From assembly GCA_030638185.1 (NCBI GenBank), contig DAOWFD010000240.1, positions 1-8,886 on the forward strand: 8,886 nt of DNA, written 5' to 3'. Of the stretch, positions 1 through 6,539 are shown one piece after another; the first letter of the stretch is position 1; each line of letters opens with the position of its first letter. The position numbers and the translations under genes are program-made. Source of the stretch: Candidatus Aegiribacteria sp. (GTDB taxonomy: Bacteria; Fermentibacterota; Fermentibacteria; Fermentibacterales; JCC-6). The notes beneath the pieces were generated by a model. That model saw only the letters and a list, made by a program, of their open reading frames with translations. It did not search any database and was not told the DNA's origin.

Positions 1-749
1 ATCTCATCCAGAAGGCGGCCTTGAGGCTCAGTTTCCAGATCTATTCTAAAGTGCTTTCTGGCGAATTTGTCCTTTAATGATTTCACGGTTTCATGAGAGA
101 TTATCTCACCCCTGCGAATGATGAGTATCCTATCGCAGATGGATTCGATGAAATCCATATTGTGTGATGTGATGAGAATAGTTTTCTGCTCTTTCTCCAC
201 AACATTCAGAAGCCAGTCCCTTATTGTGCGGCTGATCTCCACATCCAGTCCCAGCGTGGGTTCATCAAGGAGAAGTATGGAGGGATTGTATATGAAGGAG
301 CAGGCCAGGGCACACTTCTGCTTCATTCCCGATGAGAACTGCCTGATTTCCTTATCAGCCACATCTGAGAGTTCCAGACTCTCAAGAAGATAATTTGCCC
401 TCTCGCGTATTGCCTTTTCCGGAATCCCTCTGATTCCTGCAAAGTATGTGAGATTCTCTCGTGGGGAAAGGTGCCAGTATATGTTTCTGGCCCCCTCAAG
501 AACTGCTCCCACATCTTTCAGTATTTCTCTTCTTCGACTTTTTATCGGAAGATCGTTTACCTCGATTGAACCTTCGTCAAATTCGATGATTCCAAGAATA
601 GATTTGAGAGTTGTGGTCTTTCCCGACCCGTTTGGCCCCAGAATTCCAAGTATCTCGCCTGAGCGTACATCAAAGGAAATACGGTTCACTGCGGTCAGAT
701 CTTTATAAGTCTTTACCAGGTCTTTGACTCGAATACAGATCTGTGACAA
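1..749 (-). CDS. ABC-2-type transporter ATP-binding protein, 3' end cut by window edge
   Basis: This is the cytoplasmic ATPase subunit of an ABC exporter; 249 codons are visible and the C-terminus lies outside the window. Counting from the TTG at 749-747, Walker A GPNGSGKTT is at residues 38-46, the signature QFSSGMKQK starts near 137, Walker B ILLLDEP with the catalytic Glu is at 158-164, and the switch His in LITSH is at 196. The SSGMK form of the signature is usual in NatA/DrrA-like ATPases that pair with ABC-2 permeases. The Q-loop position is Glu85 (VLEGARNIYW) instead of Gln. The TTG start is chosen because GGGAG lies 6 nt upstream (complement of 756-760) and an in-frame stop sits just beyond it. 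The permease is expected downstream, outside the window. The substrate cannot be inferred. Confidence 0.93.
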   Translation of the reverse strand, partial: MSQICIRVKDLVKTYKDLTAVNRISFDVRSGEILGILGPNGSGKTTTLKSILGIIEFDEGSIEVNDLPIKSRRREILKDVGAVLEGARNIYWHLSPRENLTYFAGIRGIPEKAIRERANYLLESLELSDVADKEIRQFSSGMKQKCALACSFIYNPSILLLDEPTLGLDVEISRTIRDWLLNVVEKEQKTILITSHNMDFIESICDRILIIRRGEIISHETVKSLKDKFARKHFRIDLETEPQGRLLDE

Positions 750-897
750 TTGTGTCTCCCAGGATTATTGTGACTGAGATATTAATCGATTGTTGAATTA
801 TATACAAATATCCATGAAAGATTCATTGTGGAGAACCTGCAACTCATACCCGCGGGAAACAGTATTTCGAAAGTAGAGGTATTCTTTAGCAGAGAGA

Positions 898-920
898 GGC
901 ATGCAATGGACTTGCATGCC
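898..920 (-). terminator. Perfect 9-bp hairpin after the secreted-protein gene, possible terminator
   Basis: GGCATGCAA at 898-906 and TTGCATGCC at 912-920 form a perfect 9-bp stem with a 5-nt loop. It lies 24 bp beyond the stop codon of the minus-strand gene at 944-1927, where a terminator is expected. No T-tract follows on the minus strand, so it is not a textbook Rho-independent terminator. It could equally be an RNA-stabilising hairpin or a protein-binding palindrome. Confidence 0.35.
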
Positions 921-943
921 CCCACTTAACGAAATGTCTGCAT

Positions 944-1927
944 TTACTCGATGAAATTAGCCTTAATGGCTCCCCACGTGGAATGTTCAAGACTCGTTAA
1001 ACAATGATCATAAAGGTTTATCGTGTTTGAACTGTACCTGCTGACAAAGAAGCCTGGACCGTCAAAGTCTGTATCGTATTTATAAGCGATATCGTTGGGT
1101 GAAACGGAAAGATCGTAGGTAAGCCCTGTCGGAGATCCGGTGTCAAGATGTTCCATGAGTTTTTTGCCACCGTACCAGTCGCTTATCCAGATATTAAGGC
1201 TGCCCAGGTCCCAGACGCACGCAATACCGAAACCTCCAAGCTCACTGTAATTCCAGCTGCTCACCACTGAATGTGTGCTCACATCGTACTTGTAGATTAT
1301 GGGGTTACCATCAACCACGAAATTCTGATCCAACATCCACAGATAATCACCATCCCATTCACATCCACCCATACCACCGGTAATAAGCGATGTAAGTTCA
1401 TAGACATCAGGTGGAAGCATCGGTATCCCAGAACCGTCAAGCTGCCAGGTATAAAGATAATACGGAACAGGATTCAAGGGATCACTCTGGGTAATACCGT
1501 AGAGCTGATCGTCCTGATAGCACCCCAGACCGGAGACGAACTCAACATTGTCGAATTCCACCCATGTAACCGTTTCTCCGCCCGCGTAAGAAGCGTACGC
1601 CAATGCGTTACTTGGAGACGCTCCACCCTGACTGGCATAGAGCATATTGTACCCATCGTGGTAAGCGAGTCCAAAAACCTTCGCCCAGCCGGGAGGACCC
1701 CCTATCTCGGCGATCAATGTGCCACCTTTCTCCACATTACATTCACCGCGGACAGATGAATCCGTCACGGAGCGGAAAGACGGGGAAACTCCTGCCTGAA
1801 GCAGTGCAAGTATCGAAATTGTTAAAAAGATCCCATTTCCATGCATCACCAAACCCCATTTCTTATTTGATACGAACTTCTCGATGACTGAGTACTGTTT
1901 TCGCTTATATATCTCAGCTACAATCAT
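944..1927 (-). CDS. Secreted hypothetical protein, probably beta-propeller
   Basis: I do not recognise a named family. The 327-residue product has a hydrophobic segment at about 31-46 followed by a Ser/Gly-rich stretch, consistent with an export signal and a periplasmic or extracellular location. The rest is rich in Gly, Tyr, Trp and Asp. Spaced strand-like repeats such as GLAYHDGYNMLYAS (86-99), GCEWDGDYLWMLD (188-200), VWDLGSLNIWISD (238-250) and DIAYKYDTDFDG (279-290) suggest blades of a propeller. The start is uncertain. ATG at 1927 has GGGA 6-7 nt upstream; ATG at 1846 (residue 28) has GGGG about 7 nt upstream and gives a more normal signal peptide. There is no lipobox and no obvious C-terminal sorting signal. 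It is divergent from the propeller lipoprotein at 2160 and may share its control region. Confidence 0.75.
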   Translation of the reverse strand: MIVAEIYKRKQYSVIEKFVSNKKWGLVMHGNGIFLTISILALLQAGVSPSFRSVTDSSVRGECNVEKGGTLIAEIGGPPGWAKVFGLAYHDGYNMLYASQGGASPSNALAYASYAGGETVTWVEFDNVEFVSGLGCYQDDQLYGITQSDPLNPVPYYLYTWQLDGSGIPMLPPDVYELTSLITGGMGGCEWDGDYLWMLDQNFVVDGNPIIYKYDVSTHSVVSSWNYSELGGFGIACVWDLGSLNIWISDWYGGKKLMEHLDTGSPTGLTYDLSVSPNDIAYKYDTDFDGPGFFVSRYSSNTINLYDHCLTSLEHSTWGAIKANFIE

Positions 1928-2159
1928 TAAATATCCCGACCATCCCGGCGCTTTGTTCCCGGAACTTCATTACACTTACTATAACAGGTTGATTGGATGA
2001 TACTCAATAGGTAACAACCTGAGCACACTTTCTCTAACCCAATCACTGTAATGATTGAACTGCGGTCGTAAGGTAACTGAAACATTAAAATAAGTTGACG
2101 ATATTTCGGTTATGTGTATATTATGCTACTTAATGTTTAACAATTGGAAGGAATCTGTA
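1928..2159. promoter_or_regulatory. Divergent intergenic control region with inverted repeat
   Basis: This 232-bp gap separates two divergent propeller-type genes. CAGGTTG at 1985-1991 and CAACCTG at 2015-2021 form a perfect 7-bp inverted repeat. Inside it, ATTG (1992-1995) directly extends the left arm and can pair with CAAT (2005-2008), leaving a bulge on the right side. GATTGG at 1991-1996 also has a complement CCAATC at 2039-2044. These could be operator half-sites or a hairpin. No known regulator motif was recognised. Confidence 0.3.
2095..2122 (+). promoter_or_regulatory. Sigma70-like promoter for the propeller lipoprotein
   Basis: TTGACG (2095-2100, 5 of 6 to the -35 consensus) is followed by a 16-bp spacer and TATATT (2117-2122, 5 of 6 to the -10 consensus). 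Transcription would begin near 2129, leaving a leader of about 30 nt. The promoter covers an upstream in-frame ATG at 2112, which therefore cannot be the translation start if this promoter is used. Confidence 0.6.
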
Positions 2160-3302
2160 ATGATATATAAACTTCTTTTAACATCGACTTTAGTTTTTCT
2201 TTCTTTTTCCGGTTGCGGCAGCGAACAGTCTGAACAGACTCCGGACGAACAGGTAGTGGGCACAGAATCGGTTATGGATCTCATACTTACCGATTCCATA
2301 GGTGTTGAACTCGGTGACTCGAATTATGTTTTTGGATCAATAGAAGCTTCCACGCATACCGTGGATGGAAATATCCTCGTTCTCGACCGACCAGCCTGCT
2401 TTGTTCGCGAGTACACCCCCGGGGGTGAATTTGTCAGGAACTTCGGAAGGCGAGGATCCGGTCCAGGTGAATTCAACAATCCGCTTTCCATGGTTCGCCT
2501 TGGTGATGGACGAGTAGCTGTTCTGGATATGCAGACTGGCGGGATGAACCTTTTTCTTCCGGGAGGTGAATGGGATGGAATTTCCGCCGAGATCTTCAGC
2601 GAACCGGTGATGTGGTTAACCGCGGCTGACGGCAATCGCTACGTTGGCACAATTAACGATCTGGAAGTTGTTAATGATCAGCTGATTCTCACGGCTTACG
2701 TAGGCAGGTTCGAGATAGATGATTTAGAACCATCCCTTATATACTGGGAAAACTCATTCGTGTTCGATTTTTCGAACTCTTCACAGATTGTCAAAGAAGC
2801 TTATTTCGCAAAAACATGGGCTTCAGACAGAGATGGAAATGTCTTCATTGCCTCGAGGGATACCGAGGAGTACCTGATTACCGGATTCAATGCAAATGGG
2901 AATGAATTCGTCGAAATATCAATAGATCTGCCTACGGTTCGAAAATCCGAAGAAGAGATCCTTGAGGAAGCTGAATTCTGGAATCAGCGGGCAAGAAACA
3001 TGGGATACGGCGGCCAGCTCAACTACCAGCCTGATACGTACCGCTGGAAGATCCATTCGATGGGGATAGACAGTCAGAGCAGGCTCTGGGTCAGAAGAGG
3101 AATCGAAGAGACTCCCACATTTGATGTATTCGATTACGACGGGAATCACCTCTTCACGGCAGAAATTTCATCGATTACCGGGACTGACGGTCTTCTGTGG
3201 GAAGTGCATGTAGATGAATTCGGGATACTCGCATGGTCTCTCAACCCGCCCGATGGGTATCAGAAACTCTATACTCTCGAACTTGCCGGAGAGTTCTTGT
3301 GA
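2160..3302 (+). CDS. Lipoprotein with 6-bladed beta-propeller domain
   Basis: The 380-residue product begins with a short basic N-terminus, a hydrophobic core and a lipobox-like SFSGC with Cys19, so it is probably an outer-membrane or periplasmic lipoprotein. An acidic Ser/Glu/Gln linker follows. The segment FVRNFGRRGSGPGEFNNP (91-108) is typical of the NHL-like 6-bladed beta-propeller proteins common in Bacteroidetes and other FCB bacteria. Further blade-like turns are GDGRVAVLD, DRDGNVFIAS, DSQSRLWVRR and DEFGILAWSL. Such proteins usually bind ligands or partners rather than catalyse reactions; the partner here is unknown. ATG 2160 is chosen over the in-frame ATG at 2112 because GGAAGGA (2146-2152) lies 7 nt upstream, the signal peptide begins there, and the likely promoter overlaps 2112. 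It ends 13 bp before the convergent FlgT-like gene. Confidence 0.85.
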   Translation: MIYKLLLTSTLVFLSFSGCGSEQSEQTPDEQVVGTESVMDLILTDSIGVELGDSNYVFGSIEASTHTVDGNILVLDRPACFVREYTPGGEFVRNFGRRGSGPGEFNNPLSMVRLGDGRVAVLDMQTGGMNLFLPGGEWDGISAEIFSEPVMWLTAADGNRYVGTINDLEVVNDQLILTAYVGRFEIDDLEPSLIYWENSFVFDFSNSSQIVKEAYFAKTWASDRDGNVFIASRDTEEYLITGFNANGNEFVEISIDLPTVRKSEEEILEEAEFWNQRARNMGYGGQLNYQPDTYRWKIHSMGIDSQSRLWVRRGIEETPTFDVFDYDGNHLFTAEISSITGTDGLLWEVHVDEFGILAWSLNPPDGYQKLYTLELAGEFL

Positions 3303-3315
3303 TGAATCCGGGTCA

Positions 3316-4518
3316 TCAGTCGGTGAATCTTATCTCAACCCTGTTTCCAGATATTCCGGTAACCTGGAAATCCACATCTATTTCACTGGAAACCAGTTCA
3401 TCTATTACTTCAGTCGTTCCGGTTTCCGATACCACTTCCAGAGTGGCTCTTGAACCGGTGAAATCCCTGGTTATCACATCCACAACTCCCCTGAGTTTGA
3501 GGCGCAGTTCTGATCTTAAAGCCTGAACCCTGGTAAAATCAGCGTTTGTTGCAACGATAACGGTGATATTTTCTCCCTGGACCCAGCCGTTAAGGATGGC
3601 AGATATAAGCTGGCTTGCGGTGCTGTCAGCCGCCTGGGTTCGTGCCTGGCTCTCGCTGAAAGGAACCGCCGCTGTTATGGCAGAGCCGGCGAGTACGCTG
3701 CCCGTACGTGTATTGATGGCCCGGCTGCTGACCTGAAACTCGTAGATGTCCCTTGGAGACCCGGCGATTATCCGTGAATTGACTGTGTTCAGGGCTGTAC
3801 CTGCAATGATTATCTCAGCGCCTGCCTCCAGCCCGATAAGTACAGCAGTCCGGTCGTCGCCCTCCAGAATGAGCTTAAGCTGATCCTTTTCCAGAATGTC
3901 TGCAACTGTAGTTGCATCTACCACGGGGAAGCCCTGCAATCTGAAGTGATCCAGAAGCATGGTTTCAAACATGATACTGCTCATCAGACTGTTTTCATCT
4001 GAGAGGTCGGCCATACTGGCAAGCTCTTTCACGATTACCATGACCCTTGGTCTTCCCTGAGCGCGCAACAGGATACCGATGGCGGCAAGATCGTTCTCGA
4101 TGCCTGTAGTATTCACCACGGCGCGAATTACCACTCTGTAAAGATCTCCGTCCTGCTCCTCGTTTATTATCCGGTAGCTTGAGACGTAACCTCGAGCCTT
4201 TGAGTAGATCTCGTCGGAGATCAGTTGGAAGTTGTTCACCTGTGTTTCAGCATCTATGTATATCCCTACTCCCTGCTCGATTGCTTTTCTCAATGCGTCA
4301 TCCAGGGCGTGGTCCCGGGCTATATCCATCCCGCCCTGGAAACCCAGAGCAGCTACACCCTCGGTAAGGATTTCAATATTATTTACCCCTGGAGCCTGGA
4401 ATTCAAGCGTGGCTGAAGAAGAAACAGAAGAATGTGAATCTGATCTGGTAGCCGGTACAACAATCCGCTGATTGCATCCAGCAGCAAGACATATGACAAT
4501 CAGTGTAATCCACTTCAT
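3316..4518 (-). CDS. FlgT-like lipoprotein (LPP20/FlgT_N-like plus CsgG-like domain)
   Basis: The 400-residue product starts with a signal peptide and a perfect lipobox LAAGC (Cys15), so it should be an outer-membrane lipoprotein. After a Ser-rich linker, residues 62-135 form a domain like FlgT_N/LPP20, with the motif GIYIDAETQVNNF (85-97). Residues 157-310 resemble the CsgG/FlgT-middle fold: strand PRVMVIVKE, VVDATTVADIL (199-209), LEAGAEIIIAG (230-240) and NTRTGSVLAG (269-278). A C-terminal alpha/beta segment (310-400) is unassigned. In Vibrio, FlgT has an N domain plus a CsgG/TolB-like middle domain and builds the H-ring. ATG 4518 is chosen for the lipobox; it lies 7 nt after the TAG of the previous gene, with TAGG overlapping that stop as a weak SD, suggesting coupled translation. 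The GTG at 4560 would put extra residues ahead of the signal peptide. The flagellar role is inference; a CsgG-like secretion or assembly role is the alternative. Confidence 0.75.
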   Translation of the reverse strand: MKWITLIVICLAAGCNQRIVVPATRSDSHSSVSSSATLEFQAPGVNNIEILTEGVAALGFQGGMDIARDHALDDALRKAIEQGVGIYIDAETQVNNFQLISDEIYSKARGYVSSYRIINEEQDGDLYRVVIRAVVNTTGIENDLAAIGILLRAQGRPRVMVIVKELASMADLSDENSLMSSIMFETMLLDHFRLQGFPVVDATTVADILEKDQLKLILEGDDRTAVLIGLEAGAEIIIAGTALNTVNSRIIAGSPRDIYEFQVSSRAINTRTGSVLAGSAITAAVPFSESQARTQAADSTASQLISAILNGWVQGENITVIVATNADFTRVQALRSELRLKLRGVVDVITRDFTGSRATLEVVSETGTTEVIDELVSSEIDVDFQVTGISGNRVEIRFTD

Positions 4519-4525
4519 TGCATGC

Positions 4526-5515
4526 CTACAACAATACGTTAAGGAGAAAACGACCGGCACCCATAAGGAATGGCAGTCCCTCTTTCAGCCAGTCCAGCTT
4601 ATCCGAGTCTGCTTCTCCCAGAACGATATCCGTTCCGAACTGTCCGGTTATCTGGCGGACTTGTAACACCAGTGGTGATTGTGCGAAAGCAGGTTGAGAC
4701 AATATCTGATCAAGATCTGATATAAACTGCATTGCTGTCTGACCACCTGAGCCAAGGTATGCTGCGTAATTCCTTGTGTCCAGCAGAAGATTACCATTTG
4801 CGTCGTAGATTCTGGGATACATTGAGGGTTGAAGACCTGCCTGACTGCCGTCGAATACAAGCGCGGAGTACTGGCTAAGAAATTCTCTGGTCTGTGGTGA
4901 CATGGAGACGGTACTTGTCTCGGGGTTTCCCAGAACTGAACTGAGAGCGCCTGAAATTCCCTGTGGGCTGTGAATATCCATTTCCAACTCTACCTCGACT
5001 ATCCCTGCCACGGAGTCATACCGTGCAGGTCCTACCTGCCGTGCGTTCCTGACAATACCCTCAACACGGGTATAGATCACATCGTAGTCTGTCATGAAAT
5101 TCTCAACCCGAGTTTCTGAATCCACCCGTATACCCTGCACCGTTTCCAGCAGATTGCGCTGCGCAACAACCACCGCTGCCCTTTCAGCCATCAATCTGGC
5201 CTGGGCTGTATTGGCGTTACCTATATCCAGAACGCCTGTTCCAGTTGACCTGACCGTGTTGCCCGACCAGTCAATCTCGCCGCCGGGAACAGATTCTTCA
5301 ACATCACCGGGAATGGCACACCGAGGTGCCATGACAGAAAGATCCAGTTCTGCCAGGGAAATTGATGTAGCAGTCTCGACGGATTCGGATACAACGGATT
5401 CAGATACCGCTGTGAAAACCCGGTCTGAGGTTGCCGTATCTGTAGTTGTAGTTGCAGTACCACAGCCGGTAAGGGTTATAATTATTGATAATGATACTAA
5501 GATAGAATTTCTCAT
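4526..5515 (-). CDS. LPP20/FlgP-like lipoprotein
   Basis: The 329-residue lipoprotein has lipobox LTGC (Cys18), followed by a Thr/Ser-rich low-complexity linker to about residue 60. Residues 88-182 match the LPP20 fold: a long helix rich in Ala/Arg, then GIRVDSETRVENF (128-140), DVIYTRVEGIV (145-155) and a closing strand GIVEVELEMDI (171-181). The motif aligns without gaps to the same region of the next gene, with 13 of 28 residues identical. The C-terminal part (210-329) contains YSALVFDGSQAGLQPSMYPR followed by IYDANG, a pattern I recall from LPP20/FlgP-type lipoproteins; it ends in a hydrophobic stretch. In Vibrio and Campylobacter, FlgP lipoproteins form outer-membrane flagellar discs. 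ATG 5515 is chosen because AGGA lies 6 nt upstream and it starts the signal peptide; the GTG at 5545 lacks this. It is the middle gene of the operon, 26 nt from the CsgG-like gene. Confidence 0.75.
   Translation of the reverse strand: MRNSILVSLSIIITLTGCGTATTTTDTATSDRVFTAVSESVVSESVETATSISLAELDLSVMAPRCAIPGDVEESVPGGEIDWSGNTVRSTGTGVLDIGNANTAQARLMAERAAVVVAQRNLLETVQGIRVDSETRVENFMTDYDVIYTRVEGIVRNARQVGPARYDSVAGIVEVELEMDIHSPQGISGALSSVLGNPETSTVSMSPQTREFLSQYSALVFDGSQAGLQPSMYPRIYDANGNLLLDTRNYAAYLGSGGQTAMQFISDLDQILSQPAFAQSPLVLQVRQITGQFGTDIVLGEADSDKLDWLKEGLPFLMGAGRFLLNVLL
5379..5408. repeat. Two-copy 15-bp tandem repeat inside the LPP20-like gene
   Basis: Units 5379-5393 and 5394-5408 match at 13 of 15 bases. 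On the minus strand they encode two consecutive VSESV units in the low-complexity linker just after the lipid-anchored Cys. The linker length could vary by whole units without breaking the frame. Confidence 0.6.
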
Positions 5516-5541
5516 ATTTCTTCCTTTGCTGATTAAAAGAA

Positions 5542-6117
5542 TCACTCGTTAATCCCCATCAAGGCAACTTCAATGGCCATTCTCAAGGCACCCTCGGCAC
5601 CTTCGAAGTCTGATCCCATACCCATGGATGTGTATAGCACCTCCGATGTTTCTACCGAGATTATCAAGACATGAAGGCTGACATCACGCTGTGCCGGTTC
5701 GTCATCCCAGAAATTGTCGTGTGTAATCTGGCCGATATTAATCGTCATTACCGCTTCAGCACCCAGAAGTTTGCCCAGCTGAACAGCAGTTGCCTGATCC
5801 ACTACACCGGAATAAGAAAATTCCTGCTCCGTTAGAAGCTGATCTACAATGGTCCTGTCCACCAGAGAGAAGCGGCCTGTCCGCAGAAGAGCCATTCCGG
5901 CGTAATCGTACAGTCCTGTTGTAAAGGGCGAGGAGTAGATTGAGGATGCAGATGGAGGTAATACTACCGTTCGCCATAACTGCTTGGAGTCAAAAACGGG
6001 AGATTTGGCATACTCTAAAGGTACTCCGAGTGTCATCATCTGGGTTGTGGACATACAGCAAGTTAGAAGTAACCCGATCACGGTCAAGGCAACTGCATGG
6101 ATAAGAATTCGTTTCAA
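5542..6117 (-). CDS. CsgG/FlgO-like envelope protein, probable lipoprotein
   Basis: The 191-residue protein has a basic N-terminus (LKR), a hydrophobic core and LLLTCC at 16-21. That is a poor lipobox because the residue before either Cys is Thr or Cys. The body fits the CsgG/TolB-N-like fold seen in CsgG, GNA1162-type and FlgO proteins: strand RTVVLPPSAS (49-58), GRFSLVDRTIVDQLLTEQ (81-98), a Gly/Asp turn, AVQLGKLLGAEAVMTINIG (111-129), and a late strand pair with VETSEVLYTS (155-164). CsgG forms an outer-membrane secretion channel; FlgO acts at the Vibrio flagellar base. The TTG start at 6117 is chosen because AAGGGG stands 6 nt upstream and the signal peptide begins there. The upstream ATG at 6189 would add 24 residues ahead of it and has no SD. 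It is the first gene of the three-gene operon. Confidence 0.72.
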   Translation of the reverse strand: MKRILIHAVALTVIGLLLTCCMSTTQMMTLGVPLEYAKSPVFDSKQLWRTVVLPPSASSIYSSPFTTGLYDYAGMALLRTGRFSLVDRTIVDQLLTEQEFSYSGVVDQATAVQLGKLLGAEAVMTINIGQITHDNFWDDEPAQRDVSLHVLIISVETSEVLYTSMGMGSDFEGAEGALRMAIEVALMGINE

Positions 6118-6253
6118 TTTAAACCCCTTCGATTTGTTACTGATATATGCTCCGTGTAAAAGCACTAAACCTATACCCAACCGATCCATTTATGTTCCAG
6201 AAATTATCCTTAAGGCACAGAGTAAAACACATACCTGTCTATCGGATACCAGT

Positions 6254-6529
6254 GTGAACTCAGAAATTTATTCCTTACTGTGTCTGGAAACCGGGGAGTA
6301 TAATTATTCATCCGGATTCTATCAAGGGAACATCATCACTTCAGAACATGTAACCCTCGTCAGGTTCGCAGGACACCTTCAGTTTCTCTGGAGTATGATG
6401 ATGAAACAATCCGGTGTTGAAAACACAGTTAACCTTGGAATGGCAAAATTCGAACAAATCGCTTATCATGTACACGAAGGTAAATTGATTTATAAGAAAG
6501 GGTATATGAGAAGGGATATTTTAAGATAA
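6254..6529 (+). CDS. Possible small hypothetical gene or gene remnant
   Basis: This frame is open from 5984 to 6529, but its left half is antisense to the CsgG-like gene. The right part reads like normal protein (for example ETGEYNYSSGFYQGN and LVRFAGHLQFLW), with codons similar to the neighbours. I recognise no family. GTG 6254 is only a guess: it has no visible SD, and the next in-frame ATGs (about 6394-6402) would leave a very short product. The TAA (6527-6529) lies 10 nt before the ATG of the PEBP gene, a spacing typical of operon partners. It may be a real ORF, the 3' end of a decayed gene, or chance. Confidence 0.3.
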   Translation: MNSEIYSLLCLETGEYNYSSGFYQGNIITSEHVTLVRFAGHLQFLWSMMMKQSGVENTVNLGMAKFEQIAYHVHEGKLIYKKGYMRRDILR

Positions 6530-6537
6530 GGGGGGGG
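6530..6537 (+). promoter_or_regulatory. G8 tract serving as ribosome binding site of the PEBP gene
   Basis: Eight consecutive G residues stand 2 nt before the ATG at 6540. Any four of the upstream Gs can pair with the CCUCC of 16S rRNA at workable spacing. No other SD precedes the gene. Homopolymeric G runs change length by replication slippage, so the SD spacing here could vary between cells. Confidence 0.5.
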
Positions 6538-6539
6538 AA

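Larger units (their letters stand above)
6118..6539. other. Long divergent intergenic region
   Basis: This 422-bp gap lies between the CsgG-like gene (leftward) and the PEBP gene (rightward), so it should carry promoters for both. On the minus strand the AT-rich stretch near 6130-6170 contains TATAT-type -10 candidates without a convincing -35. The right two-thirds is open in the frame that ends at 6529 (see the possible ORF). No RNA gene or mobile-element end was recognised. Confidence 0.4.

Noticed and set aside
1271..1759. Plus-strand ORF opposite the secreted propeller gene
   Set aside because: It has no SD, no recognisable motif and no domain, and it lies entirely antisense to a signal-peptide-bearing frame.
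2112..2159. Upstream ATG start for the propeller lipoprotein
   Set aside because: It lies within the likely promoter, has no SD, and would put 16 residues before a clean signal peptide.
5094..5552. Plus-strand ORF opposite the LPP20-like gene
   Set aside because: It is the mirror of a well-supported coding frame; its Ser/Thr/Val-rich translation has no family features.
3316..6117. Naming the operon flgO-flgP-flgT
   Set aside because: Domain order and anchors agree, but similarity was judged by eye and no flagellar gene is nearby, so gene symbols would overstate it.
3316..6117. Curli secretion (csg) operon
   Set aside because: Only a CsgG-like fold is present. No CsgA/B repeat protein, CsgE or CsgF is seen, and LPP20-like partners do not belong to curli systems.
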